Below are positions 1 to 7,650 of a stretch of DNA of 64,000 nucleotides, one piece after another (the stretch's first letter is position 1; each line of letters opens with the position of its first letter). Position numbers and translations under genes: made by a program. The stretch is from Pedobacter cryophilus (GTDB taxonomy: Bacteria; Bacteroidota; Bacteroidia; Sphingobacteriales; Sphingobacteriaceae). The stretch is from contig NZ_SWBP01000003.1 of the NCBI RefSeq assembly GCF_005116455.1, forward strand, positions 434,012 to 498,011, given 5' to 3'. The notes under the pieces were generated by a model that saw only the letters and a program-made list of their open reading frames with translations, was not told the DNA's origin and did not search any database.

Positions 1-1281
1 TTTAAATATCTGCTTATCAAATCGTTCTAAAAAATCATCAGTGTCTTTAAAAAACCATTTGTTCATTTTAAAGTTACCCTGATGTTTTTGAAGGTCCTCG
101 CCGATGCCTATAAACTTATCAATTCCTTTGTTTTCTACTAATTGAGCAACCTTTTGATACAACTGAACAGCTGGAATTCCGCTCTGGTGAATATCAGAAA
201 GAATGAGCGTTTTGGTAAGATATTGACTTTGCTGATTCAAAAAATCGATGGCAATTTCTAATGAAGAAAAATCAGAGTTATAAGAATCATCAATAATGGC
301 AGTTTGATGGATGCCACTTTTAAGTTCTAAACGCATTTTTACTACCAAAAGCTTTTCTATTCTTTGCGCAATTACTTGCTGATGATAGTTTAAATAAAGC
401 ATGGAAGCCCAACAAATTACTGCATTTTCTATTGAAGCTTTATCTGTAAAAGGGATGCGAATAGCAATCTCTATGTTTTTATAAATTCCTTTGATCAGCG
501 AATTTCCATTGTGGGTACTGATATCGGTAATTTTTAAATCGGCATCTTGATCAAAACTCCAGGTAAAGATTTTTTTCGCTTCAGAAAGCTCTGAAATATA
601 TTTTGAATTGATGATTAAGGTTTCTGAATTTTTGAAAAGTCTTAATTTTTCTTGCAATTTTTGAGTCCTGCTTTCAAAGCCTTCATCATGAGAAGAAGCC
701 AGATTGGTTAATATGCCAATGGTAGGCTTAATAATTTCTTCTAAATGATCCATTTCTTGAACGGTAGAAATGCCAGCTTCAAATATGGCTAAATCATAAT
801 CATGGGTCATTTCCCAAACAGATAAAGGAACACCTATTTGAGAATTATAACTTTTAGGACTCCTAATGAGTTTAAAATCGGCAGCTAAAAGTTGAAATAA
901 CCATTCTTTTACAATAGTTTTTCCATTACTACCCGTAATACCTATTACCGGATAATGAAAATGACTGCGATGATAAGCTACTAACTGTTGCAAAGCCTTT
1001 AAACTATCCTTAACCCAAATAAAATTAGCATCGGGATAATTTGCGACAGAAAAATTTTCATCAGTGATTACAAAAGACCTTAAGCCTATCTCATAAAGTT
1101 GCGGAATGTATTGATGAGCATCTCTTCTAGCCTTTAAAGCAAAGAATACCGAAGAACTTGCTTCTGAAACTTTTCTACTATCTGTTAAAATATGACGAAT
1201 AATTTGATCGGGATGAGGAAGCACCAGCTTATCAGCAATAATTTTTGATAAATCTTGAATTTGATAAGCTATTTGAGACAT
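1..1281 (-). CDS. murF: UDP-N-acetylmuramoyl-tripeptide--D-Ala-D-Ala ligase, N-terminal part (cut by window edge)
   Basis: MurF joins D-Ala-D-Ala to the UDP-MurNAc tripeptide in the cytoplasm, the last soluble step of peptidoglycan precursor synthesis. The frame opens with ATG at 1281 (MSQIAYQIQDL) and stays open for 427 codons to the left edge. The Mur-ligase P-loop GITGSNGKT is at residues 114-122, followed by SYNSQIGVPLSVWEM and FEAGISTVQEMDHLEEII, both typical of MurF. In Bacteroidota this protein is usually about 800 residues because an alanine racemase domain is fused to the C-terminus; that half would lie outside the window, so the fusion is an expectation, not seen. It is divergent from recX with a 48-base gap. 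Confidence 0.93.
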   Translation of the reverse strand, partial: MSQIAYQIQDLSKIIADKLVLPHPDQIIRHILTDSRKVSEASSSVFFALKARRDAHQYIPQLYEIGLRSFVITDENFSVANYPDANFIWVKDSLKALQQLVAYHRSHFHYPVIGITGSNGKTIVKEWLFQLLAADFKLIRSPKSYNSQIGVPLSVWEMTHDYDLAIFEAGISTVQEMDHLEEIIKPTIGILTNLASSHDEGFESRTQKLQEKLRLFKNSETLIINSKYISELSEAKKIFTWSFDQDADLKITDISTHNGNSLIKGIYKNIEIAIRIPFTDKASIENAVICWASMLYLNYHQQVIAQRIEKLLVVKMRLELKSGIHQTAIIDDSYNSDFSSLEIAIDFLNQQSQYLTKTLILSDIHQSGIPAVQLYQKVAQLVENKGIDKFIGIGEDLQKHQGNFKMNKWFFKDTDDFLERFDKQIFK

Positions 1282-1329
1282 TGCCACAAAGTTGACGATT
1301 ATTCACGAATATCACTAATTTTATAGCGT

Positions 1330-1809
1330 ATGGAGAAAAAAATACCTCAATATATTGACAAACAAACGGCCACTTTAAAAGCTGAATCTTATTGCGCTTA
1401 CCAAGAAAGAAGCCAATACGAAGTTAGGGGCAAACTGCTTGACTTAGGAATGAGATATGATGAGTTAGAAGAAATTATAGCTTATTTGATAGAAAATAAT
1501 TTTTTAAACGAAGAGCGTTTTGCAAATGCTTATGCCCGAGGGAAACTAAGAATTAAAGGTTGGGGTAAAAACAAAATAGCCCAGGGACTAAAATTTAAGC
1601 AGGTATCATTACCGCTAGTTAAAAAAGCATTAAAAAATTTAGACGAAACAGAATATTTAGAAAAATTAAAGGAAGTTTTAGATAAAAAAAATGAAAGCGT
1701 TAAAGAAAAAACAGCTTATCAAAGGAATTTTAAGCTCACACAATACGCTTTGAGCCGAGGTTTTGAGCGTGATTTAATTTTTTTTATGCTGAAAGATAGC
1801 GAATTATAA
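1330..1809 (+). CDS. recX: Regulatory protein RecX
   Basis: RecX modulates RecA filaments during recombination and the SOS response. The 159-residue product has the small three-helix-repeat composition of the family. Recognisable pieces are the N-terminal CAYQERSQYEVRGKL, the central YLIENNFLNEERFANAYARG with KGWGKNKI shortly after, and a C-terminal QYALSRGFERDLI. Length and motif order fit RecX well. It is divergent from murF and is followed after about 100 bases by the tRNA cluster. No LexA box was seen upstream. The family call is from motif recognition, not a search. Confidence 0.88.
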   Translation: MEKKIPQYIDKQTATLKAESYCAYQERSQYEVRGKLLDLGMRYDELEEIIAYLIENNFLNEERFANAYARGKLRIKGWGKNKIAQGLKFKQVSLPLVKKALKNLDETEYLEKLKEVLDKKNESVKEKTAYQRNFKLTQYALSRGFERDLIFFMLKDSEL

Positions 1810-1838
1810 AATGTTGCTGATTTTTTTTCAATTCAATC

Positions 1839-1868
1839 TTGCAAAGAATATTTTTCTGTCTATATTTG
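1839..1868 (+). promoter_or_regulatory. Bacteroidota-type promoter for the tRNA cluster
   Basis: TTG at 1839-1841 and TATATTTG at 1861-1868 are separated by 19 bases. This matches the -33/-7 pattern (TTTG ... TAnnTTTG) known for Bacteroidota primary sigma factors. It sits about 40 bases before the first tRNA-like sequence. It is the best promoter match in the window. Confidence 0.7.
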
Positions 1869-1908
1869 CAACCCGCAAGGGATAGTTCTTTAACACAAAT
1901 AATAAAAT

Positions 1909-1960
1909 GCGAATTAGCTCAGTTGGTAGAGCGTCCCGAAGAAAGTTCGGGAAGGTCACT
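1909..1960 (+). pseudogene. tRNA 5'-half remnant
   Basis: The stretch reads like a tRNA start: a GCGAAT acceptor strand one base short, TA at positions 8-9, then the D arm AGCTCAGTTGGTAGAGC, identical to that of the tRNA-Gly 79 bases downstream. The anticodon arm is replaced by a hairpin TCCCGAA-GAAAG-TTCGGGA, whose loop has no usable anticodon and no U33. After AGGTCAC there is no T arm and no 3' acceptor strand. It is therefore a broken or chimeric tRNA rather than a working gene. It begins right after the promoter, so it is probably transcribed as part of the tRNA precursor. Confidence 0.7.
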
Positions 1961-1987
1961 AACAATTATAAGAGTCTTAATAATAAT

Positions 1988-2063
1988 GCGAAAGTAGCTC
2001 AGTTGGTAGAGCGCAACCTTGCCAAGGTTGAGGTCGCGAGTTCGAACCTCGTCTTTCGCTCCA
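1988..2063 (+). tRNA. tRNA-Gly(GCC)
   Basis: A complete cloverleaf can be drawn. The acceptor GCGAAAG pairs with CTTTCGC (2053-2059). The D arm, a CAACC/GGTTG anticodon stem, loop TTGCCAA with anticodon GCC at 2021-2023, and a T arm with GTTCGAA are all present. The discriminator is T2060 and CCA is encoded at 2061-2063. Confidence 0.97.
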
Positions 2064-2077
2064 TTGCTATCAAAGCT

Positions 2078-2162
2078 GCTGAAATGGTGGAACTGGTAGA
2101 CACGCAGGACTTAAAATCCTGTTCCCGTTAAGGGAGTGCGGGTTCGATTCCCGCTTTCAGTA
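2078..2162 (+). tRNA. tRNA-Leu(UAA)
   Basis: A class II tRNA with a long variable arm. The acceptor GCTGAAA pairs with TTTCAGT (2155-2161). The anticodon stem is CAGGA/TCCTG and the loop CTTAAAA gives anticodon TAA at 2112-2114. The variable arm has TTCCCGTTAAGGGAG, and the T arm has GGTTCGATTCC. CCA is not encoded (ACAAAA follows), unlike in the neighbouring tRNA-Gly. It is 14 bases after the Gly CCA, so the two are co-transcribed. Confidence 0.97.
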
Positions 2163-2167
2163 CAAAA

Positions 2168-2196
2168 TCTCTTACATGCCCGTAAGGGATTTTTTT
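2168..2196 (+). terminator. Rho-independent terminator of the tRNA cluster
   Basis: TCTCTTAC (2168-2175) pairs with GTAAGGGA (2182-2189) across the loop ATGCCC, followed by seven T. A diverged copy of the same hairpin is at 2535-2564. Confidence 0.85.
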
Positions 2197-2212
2197 GTTT
2201 AAAGCAATTCTT

Positions 2213-2272
2213 ATGTTTCACACCTATATTTTACAATCCTTAAAATCAGGTCGATATTATATTGGGCATACT
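2213..2272 (+). repeat. Direct repeat, copy 1 (GIY-YIG 5' end)
   Basis: Sixty bases starting ATGTTTCACACC and ending GGGCATACT recur at 2582-2641 with one mismatch. Similarity extends upstream through the terminator into the tRNA-Leu variable and T arms with more divergence. Confidence 0.9.
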
Positions 2273-2659
2273 CAAAATCTTGAGGAAAGATTAGAAAGAC
2301 ATCAATCAGGAAAAGTTACTGCAACTAAAAATAAAGGTCCTTGGAAAATAGTTTACACCGAAGAATTCAATACAAAAATTGAAGCAAACCGTAGAGAACT
2401 TGAAATAAAATCTAAAAAGCAGGATTTACATCGAAAAATTGATTGCAGAAAATGGAAACTAAATTCATCAAAATTTAATAATGTCTCTTTATTAGGGAGT
2501 GCCCCGATTTTCATTCGGAGCTCTGAGTACATAAACTTCTTACATGCCCTTAAGGAGTTTTTTTGTTTTAAAGCATTTTCTATGTTTCACACCTATATTT
2601 TACAATCCTTAAAATCTGGTCGATATTATATTGGGCATACTTCAAGAACATCACTTTAA
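2213..2659 (+). CDS. GIY-YIG nuclease family protein running into a truncated second copy of itself
   Basis: From ATG 2213 the product begins MFHTYILQSLKSGRYYIGHT, the GIY-YIG signature of small single-domain (UvrC/SLX1-like) nucleases. LEERLERHQSGK, WKIVYTEEF and an EANRRELEIKSKK segment follow, so residues 1 to about 88 make one whole domain. The frame then continues through a diverged copy of the tRNA-Leu end and terminator, and ends in a second copy of the first 20 residues plus SRTSL. That tail is read-through of a partial duplication and is unlikely to be functional. The start 17 bases after the tRNA terminator is preferred to an earlier alternative codon at 2195, which lies inside the terminator T run. 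The catalytic Tyr pair and an Arg are present; the substrate is unknown. Confidence 0.7.
   Translation: MFHTYILQSLKSGRYYIGHTQNLEERLERHQSGKVTATKNKGPWKIVYTEEFNTKIEANRRELEIKSKKQDLHRKIDCRKWKLNSSKFNNVSLLGSAPIFIRSSEYINFLHALKEFFCFKAFSMFHTYILQSLKSGRYYIGHTSRTSL
2493..2641 (+). repeat. Partial tandem copy of the tRNA-Leu 3' end + terminator + GIY-YIG start
   Basis: The copy begins with TTAGGGAGTGC, matching the tRNA-Leu variable arm at about 2128-2139. It passes through a degenerate stretch ending GAGTACA (the tRNA has CAGTACA at 2158-2164). It continues with a terminator hairpin at 2535-2558 and then 60 bases nearly identical to 2213-2272. After 2641 the match stops. The unit therefore duplicated as tRNA end, hairpin and ORF start together. 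Confidence 0.75.
2535..2564 (+). terminator. Second copy of the tRNA-Leu terminator
   Basis: ACTTCTTA (2535-2542) pairs over eight positions with TAAGGAGT (2551-2558), one pair being T-G, and a T run follows. It is a diverged copy of 2168-2196 that still folds and lies inside the run-on GIY-YIG frame. Confidence 0.65.
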
Positions 2660-2938
2660 ATCCAATTAGATTTTAAAATTAGAGTAAGTAGCGGCTTTTT
2701 ACAAAACATTGAAAAGCTGGTTTATTAAAATCACCATGCACCTCAAACCTATATTGCTTAAGCCATAATGCTTATTGCTTTTGGGGCTAAACACTGGTAA
2801 ACTAAGTAAAAATCTCGTTAGATAAACGCCTATTTCACTATTTAACTCGTTTAGGTTATTCATCTATCTATCAGAAACGCTACATTTAAATTTGAATCAA
2901 ATAATTCTTGTAGAAACTCATTTAACAAAATCAGAAAT
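2660..2938. other. Intergenic region before the M28 peptidase
   Basis: About 280 bases with no gene. A TAAATTTG at 2887-2894 fits the -7 element of Bacteroidota promoters and would give a leader of about 40 bases for the M28 gene, but no TTG lies at the expected distance. Nothing else was recognised. Confidence 0.35.
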
Positions 2939-4489
2939 ATGAAAATAACTAAACCCCTACTTTTAGCTTTAGCGTTTAGCTACAGCATTTCTTTTGCACA
3001 AACAAAAGACCCTATTACCGAAGCCATTGTTAAAGAGGCTACAGAAAACTCTCAGCTAGAAAAATTAGGTCATGAATTGATGGACCAAGTTGGACCACGT
3101 TTAGTGGGAACGCCTCAAATGAAAATGGCGAATGATTGGGCTGTTAAAAAATATGCAGATTGGGGAATTAGTGCTAAAAATGAAAAATGGGGCGATTGGC
3201 GTGGCTGGGAAAGAGGAATTACGCATATTGATATGCTTTCGCCGAGAATAAAATCTTTAGAAGGGATGCAATTGGCTTGGAGTCCTTCTACTTCATCAAA
3301 AGGAGTTACCGGCAGTGTGGTGATCATCCCTGATTTAGCTGATTCTATAGCTTTCCAAAACTGGTTACCCAATGTTAAAGGAAAAATTGTTTTAATTTCT
3401 ATGGCTCAACCCACCGGAAGACCAGATTATAACTGGACAGAATTTGGAACCAAAGAATCTATCGAAAAAATGAAGAAAGATAGAACAGAAAAAACTCAGT
3501 CTTGGGCTGCAAGAATTAGAAAAACCGGATATACTGCTCGTACACTTCCACTTGCTTTAGAAAAAGCGGGAGCCATTGGAATAATTACCAGTAACTGGTC
3601 GGCAGGATTTGGAGTAAATAAGATTTTCAGTGCTTACACTAAAAAAATTCCTTCTGTTGATGTAGCCTTAGAAGATTACGGAATGTTGTTTCGTTTAGCC
3701 GAATCAGGAAATGCACCAACATTAAATATTACTGCCGAATCTAAAAATTTAGGTGTGGTGCCTACTTTTAATACAATAGCAGAAATTAAAGGGACAGAAA
3801 AACCAGAGGAATATGTGATGCTATCTGCACATTTTGATTCTTGGGATGGTGGAACCGGTGCTACTGATAATGGAACCGGAACTATTACCATGATGGAAGC
3901 AATGCGTATTCTTAAAAAAGTTTATCCAAACCCAAAAAGAACCATTTTAGTTGGGCATTGGGGTAGCGAAGAACAAGGTTTAAACGGTTCGAGAGCTTTT
4001 GTAGAGGATCATCCAGAAATTGTAAAAAATATTCAGGCTTTATTTAACCAAGATAACGGAACAGGTAGAGTAGTTAATTTAGCTGGACAAGGATTTTTAA
4101 ATTCTTATGATTATTTAGGCCGATGGTTAAATAAAGTGCCTGCTGAGATTAGAAGCCAAATTGAAACTAATTTCCCTGGCTCGCCAGGTGGTGGTGGCTC
4201 TGATTATGCTTCTTTTGTTGCTGCTGGAGTGCCTGCGTTTTCATTAAGCTCGCTAAGCTGGTCTTACGGAAGTTATACTTGGCACACTAACAGAGATACT
4301 TATGATAAAATTGTTTTTGATGATGTTAGAAACAATGCAATTTTAACCGCTATTTTAGTTTACATGGCTTGCGAAGATCCTCAAACTACTTCAAGAGAGA
4401 AAATTGTTTTACCTGTAAACCCAAGAACAGGCCAGCAAATGACATGGCCAAAAGTAACTTCTCCAACCAGAAAAGGCGGATTAGATTAG
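2939..4489 (+). CDS. Secreted M28 family zinc metallopeptidase
   Basis: M28 enzymes are di-zinc aminopeptidases or carboxypeptidases. Residues 1-20 are a signal peptide ending SISFA, followed by Gln. A PA-like insertion with VKGKIVLISM and AGAIGIITS lies at about 115-220. The catalytic core has the expected ligands: H298 and D310 (SAHFDSWDGGTGATDNGTG), E344/E345 (GSEEQG), D372 (QDNG) and H449 (TWHTNRDTYDK). The length of 516 residues suits a periplasmic or exported peptidase, and nutrient peptide breakdown is inferred. It is a single gene, ending at a strong bidirectional terminator. Confidence 0.9.
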   Translation: MKITKPLLLALAFSYSISFAQTKDPITEAIVKEATENSQLEKLGHELMDQVGPRLVGTPQMKMANDWAVKKYADWGISAKNEKWGDWRGWERGITHIDMLSPRIKSLEGMQLAWSPSTSSKGVTGSVVIIPDLADSIAFQNWLPNVKGKIVLISMAQPTGRPDYNWTEFGTKESIEKMKKDRTEKTQSWAARIRKTGYTARTLPLALEKAGAIGIITSNWSAGFGVNKIFSAYTKKIPSVDVALEDYGMLFRLAESGNAPTLNITAESKNLGVVPTFNTIAEIKGTEKPEEYVMLSAHFDSWDGGTGATDNGTGTITMMEAMRILKKVYPNPKRTILVGHWGSEEQGLNGSRAFVEDHPEIVKNIQALFNQDNGTGRVVNLAGQGFLNSYDYLGRWLNKVPAEIRSQIETNFPGSPGGGGSDYASFVAAGVPAFSLSSLSWSYGSYTWHTNRDTYDKIVFDDVRNNAILTAILVYMACEDPQTTSREKIVLPVNPRTGQQMTWPKVTSPTRKGGLD

Positions 4490-4513
4490 TATTTATTGAT
4501 GAAGATGAATTTA

Positions 4514-4551
4514 AAAAAAGCTCGATTTGAAATTCAAATCGAGCTTTTTTT
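4514..4551. terminator. Bidirectional terminator between the M28 and DUF779 genes
   Basis: GCTCGATTTGAA (4520-4531) pairs with TTCAAATCGAGC (4533-4544). An A run precedes and a T run follows, so it works for the plus-strand peptidase and the minus-strand DUF779 gene. Confidence 0.9.
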
Positions 4552-4556
4552 GTTTT

Positions 4557-4931
4557 TTAAGATTCATAGTATTGAACAGGTTCTAAATCTTTCATTTCTT
4601 CATCAGTATATAATCTAGATCTGATGAGGAAACGAATACCCATTGGAATTTCAATCGAAAAACTTGAGCCTCTGCCGGGAGTAACATCTAAAGTTAAGTG
4701 TGTATGTTGCCAGTATTCAAATTGAGAAATGCTCATAAAAAACTCGCAGCCTTCTACCTCTCCTATCTTAACGTCGCTACTTCCAATCTTAAAATCACCT
4801 TTTTCAAAACACATAGGCGAAGAACCATCGCAACAGCCTCCACTCTGGTGAAACATTAATTCGCCAAACCTACCTTTTAAATCATCAATAACTTTAACTG
4901 CTGCTGGAGTTACATCTACTCTTTTAATCAT
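4557..4931 (-). CDS. DUF779 domain protein paired with aldehyde dehydrogenase
   Basis: A 124-residue protein of the DUF779 family, which is commonly encoded next to NAD-dependent aldehyde dehydrogenases; its role is not known to me. Visible conserved features are FHQSGGCCDGSSPMC (C33, C34, C41), WQHTHLTLDVTPGRGSSFS (H76, H78) and a C-terminal EMKDLEP. The cysteines and histidines could bind metal or act as a redox partner, which is inference. It lies downstream of the dehydrogenase on the same strand with 123 bases between, and a structured GGGCG repeat fills most of that gap. It ends at the terminator at 4514-4551. Confidence 0.85.
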   Translation of the reverse strand: MIKRVDVTPAAVKVIDDLKGRFGELMFHQSGGCCDGSSPMCFEKGDFKIGSSDVKIGEVEGCEFFMSISQFEYWQHTHLTLDVTPGRGSSFSIEIPMGIRFLIRSRLYTDEEMKDLEPVQYYES

Positions 4932-4947
4932 TTTAAATATTTAATAT

Positions 4948-5021
4948 GGGCGTTTTAATACGCTGTCCGCTGTATCTTTTTGGGAAAAAACCAAAAAGGA
5001 TGCCGCTTCCATCGTTAACGC
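4948..5021. repeat. Structured intergenic repeat (GGGCG...AACGC type)
   Basis: The element starts GGGCGTT and ends TTAACGC, giving short terminal inverted repeats (GCGTT/AACGC). At its centre ATCTTTTTGG faces CCAAAAAGGAT, an almost perfect hairpin. It is more GC-rich than its surroundings. Similar structured elements are, from general familiarity, scattered between genes in Sphingobacteriales genomes. A possibly related element is at 50536-50634. Confidence 0.55.
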
Positions 5022-5054
5022 AAAACCAAGTCTGTTCTTAAAATGCCAATTCAA

Positions 5055-6557
5055 TTAAAAGAATCCAAGTTTATTCTTGTCATAAGAAATCAACATATTC
5101 TTTGTTTGGCGATAGTAGTTTAACATCATTTTATGATTTTCTCTACCAAAACCAGATTTTTTGTATCCGCCAAAAGGCGCATGAGCCGGATAATTATGGT
5201 AACAATTTACCCAAACTCTACCTGCCTGAATGGCTCTTGGTACTTGATAAATCTCATGAGCATCTCTAGTCCATACGGCGGCTCCTAATCCGTAAAGCGT
5301 ATCATTTGCAATTTCTATAGCTTCTTCTGTGGTTTTAAAAGTGACAACAGAAACTACCGGACCAAAAATCTCTTCCTGGAAAATACGCATCTTATTATGC
5401 CCTTTAAATATGGTTGGTTTAATGTAATAACCTCCACCCAATTCATCAGGTAATTTATTGGCTTCGCCACCAGCTAAAAGCTCTGCACCTTCTTTTTTAC
5501 CAATATCCATGTAGCTTAATACCTTTTCAAACTGATCATTAGAGGCTTGTGCGCCCATCATGGTTTCAGAATCTAAAGGATTACCCATTTTAATAGCGTT
5601 TGTACGTTCAATCACTCGTTTCATAAACTTATCATAAATATTTTCATGAACTAAAATTCTAGACGGACAAGTACAAATTTCTCCTTGGTTTAAAGCAAAC
5701 ATTACAGCGCCTTCTACTGCTTTATCAAAAAAGGCATCGTCAGCCGCACCAACAGATTCAAAGAAAATATTTGGCGATTTTCCTCCTAATTCCATCGTCA
5801 CCGGAATTAAGTTTTCTGATGCATATTGCATAATTAAACGGCCTGTGGTGGTTTCTCCTGTAAAAGCTACCTTACTAATATTTGGATTAGTAGCCAATGG
5901 TTTCCCTGCTTCTGGCCCAAAACCTGTAACTACGTTTAACACTCCTGCTGGTAAAACATCTCCAATTAACTCCATTAAGCACATAATGCTAGTTGGCGTT
6001 TGTTCGGCTGGTTTTACAACTATGCAACATCCGGCAGCTAAAGCGGGTGCAATTTTCCAAGTAGCCATTAATAATGGGAAGTTCCAGGGAATAATTTGTC
6101 CAACAACACCTAAAGGCTCTTGTAAATTAATACTTACTGTAAATTCATCATGTTCTGAAATAGAACTTTCTTCGGCCCTAATTGCCCCTGCAAAATAACG
6201 GAAATGATCTACCACCAAAGGTAAATCGGCAGCCATGGTTTCTCTTATGGCTTTACCATTATCAATAGTTTCTACTGTGGCTAAGTAAGCCAAGTTATCT
6301 TCAATAATTTGAGCAATTTTTAATAAAAGATTACTTCTGGTAGTTGCAGATGTTTTGCTCCAGGTTTTAAAAGCTACATTGGCAATATCTACAGCGGCTT
6401 CAATATCTTCTTTTGTTGATCTTGCCGCTTTGGTAAATACCTTACCATCTATGGGTGAAATGTTATCAAAATACTCGCCTTTAATTGGTGGAACAAATTT
6501 ACCTCCAATAAAATTGTCATACTTCTCTTTAAAAGAAGGTCTTTTCGCTATACTCAT
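5055..6557 (-). CDS. NAD(P)-dependent aldehyde dehydrogenase (acetaldehyde dehydrogenase II / ExaC-AldB type)
   Basis: Oxidises an aldehyde to the acid with NAD(P)+. The 500-residue length is standard. Visible catalytic features are N159 in PWNFPLLM, the cofactor-binding KPAEQTP, E256 in MELGGKSPN, and the catalytic Cys C295 in [11 protein letters not shown]. The QEEIFGPV and [13 protein letters not shown] motifs follow. The double-cysteine CTCPSR form and the DUF779 neighbour point to the AldB/ExaC subgroup that handles acetaldehyde and similar short aldehydes. It is divergent from an AraC-type regulator across about 155 bases, which is the likely activator. Confidence 0.92.
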   Translation of the reverse strand: MSIAKRPSFKEKYDNFIGGKFVPPIKGEYFDNISPIDGKVFTKAARSTKEDIEAAVDIANVAFKTWSKTSATTRSNLLLKIAQIIEDNLAYLATVETIDNGKAIRETMAADLPLVVDHFRYFAGAIRAEESSISEHDEFTVSINLQEPLGVVGQIIPWNFPLLMATWKIAPALAAGCCIVVKPAEQTPTSIMCLMELIGDVLPAGVLNVVTGFGPEAGKPLATNPNISKVAFTGETTTGRLIMQYASENLIPVTMELGGKSPNIFFESVGAADDAFFDKAVEGAVMFALNQGEICTCPSRILVHENIYDKFMKRVIERTNAIKMGNPLDSETMMGAQASNDQFEKVLSYMDIGKKEGAELLAGGEANKLPDELGGGYYIKPTIFKGHNKMRIFQEEIFGPVVSVVTFKTTEEAIEIANDTLYGLGAAVWTRDAHEIYQVPRAIQAGRVWVNCYHNYPAHAPFGGYKKSGFGRENHKMMLNYYRQTKNMLISYDKNKLGFF

Positions 6558-6713
6558 AATTTAAAATTTTTAATTGGTAACACTAAGTTATGCAGGTACT
6601 TCTTAAAATTTGTGCATTATGGTATCAATTACTAGCACAATAGTTTCAATTTTAAATTGTATTCTAATTTGCTAAAACAATTACTAACTTGTGGTTATAT
6701 AAACCATTTATGA

Positions 6714-7643
6714 ATGAGAGGGAATTTAATTTCACCATTTAACTTATCGGATAAAAAAGGACTTCAAACGCTGGTAGAAAACAGAAAAGCCTACACTTTA
6801 AACCATTGTGAGCTTAATATTTTTGAAACTTATGAGCGCAGCGAATTAGTTCCACTAACTTTTAATGATTTGGTAATTACCAGCATGTTAAGAGGTAAAA
6901 AAGTGATGCATTTATTTGATAAACCGGGTTTTGATTATTTGCCTGGTGAAACTGTAATTGTACCGCCAAATGTTACCATGACTATTGATTTCCCGGAGGC
7001 TTCAGAACTTAATCCATCTCAATGTACTGCCTTAGCTATAAATCATCAAGAAATCAAAAACACTTTAGATTTTTTAAATGAAAGTTATGCTAAAGCAGAT
7101 GGTGATTTATGGCAATTGAATTATCAGCAATTCCATTTTTTTAATAATTATGAGTTAGCACAACTGATAAACAAGTTGATTAGCATTAGTACCGGAGATT
7201 ATATTACTAAAGATATTTTAGCCAATTTAACGCTTAAGGAATTGCTGGTTAGAATTATGCAAATGCAAAATTTACAGGAGATAAAAGATAACCTAAACCA
7301 ATTATCTACCGGAAATAGATTTGCTTACATTATTCAATACATAAAAGCTCACCTTACAGAAAAATTAAGTATTGATGCTTTAAGTCAGATGGCTTATATG
7401 AGTAAGGCTAGTTTTTTTAGAATATTTAAATTAGAATTGGGAATTTCACCTGTAGATTTTATAATCAAAGAACGTATTCAGTTGGCCAAACAATTTCTAA
7501 AAAATCCTTATTGCAGTATTTCTGATGCTTGCTTTAAAGCTGGCTTTAATAACCAGCATTATTTTAGTCGGGTTTTTAGAAAATTAGAAGGAACTACACC
7601 AAGTTTATATAAAGCTAAAGTGATTTCGAACTTTAATAACTAA
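6714..7643 (+). CDS. AraC family transcriptional regulator of the aldehyde dehydrogenase genes
   Basis: 309 residues. The N-terminal half (about 1-190) resembles the cupin-like AraC N-terminal domain, with VITSMLRGKKVMHLF and YLPGETVIVPPNV. The C-terminal 100 residues carry the two helix-turn-helix units of AraC/XylS proteins: LSIDALSQMAYMSKASFFRIF followed by GISPVDFIIKERIQLAKQFL, then SISDACFKAGFNNQHYFSRVF. Divergent placement next to the dehydrogenase suggests it activates that gene in response to an aldehyde or alcohol (inference). The start at 6714 is taken because an overlapping ATG at 6710 is in another frame. It converges on the TolC gene with a 7-base gap. Confidence 0.87.
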   Translation: MRGNLISPFNLSDKKGLQTLVENRKAYTLNHCELNIFETYERSELVPLTFNDLVITSMLRGKKVMHLFDKPGFDYLPGETVIVPPNVTMTIDFPEASELNPSQCTALAINHQEIKNTLDFLNESYAKADGDLWQLNYQQFHFFNNYELAQLINKLISISTGDYITKDILANLTLKELLVRIMQMQNLQEIKDNLNQLSTGNRFAYIIQYIKAHLTEKLSIDALSQMAYMSKASFFRIFKLELGISPVDFIIKERIQLAKQFLKNPYCSISDACFKAGFNNQHYFSRVFRKLEGTTPSLYKAKVISNFNN

Positions 7644-7650
7644 TATTTTT

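Noticed and set aside
1907-2131. ORF of 74 codons across the tRNA genes
   Set aside because: It lies entirely over the tRNA remnant, tRNA-Gly and part of tRNA-Leu; its protein text is just translated tRNA.
2582-2659. Second GIY-YIG start as a separate gene
   Set aside because: Only the first 20 residues of the domain are present before a stop, so it is a truncated copy.
3115-3891. Minus-strand ORFs inside the M28 gene
   Set aside because: They are shadows of a well-supported plus-strand peptidase with all catalytic residues.
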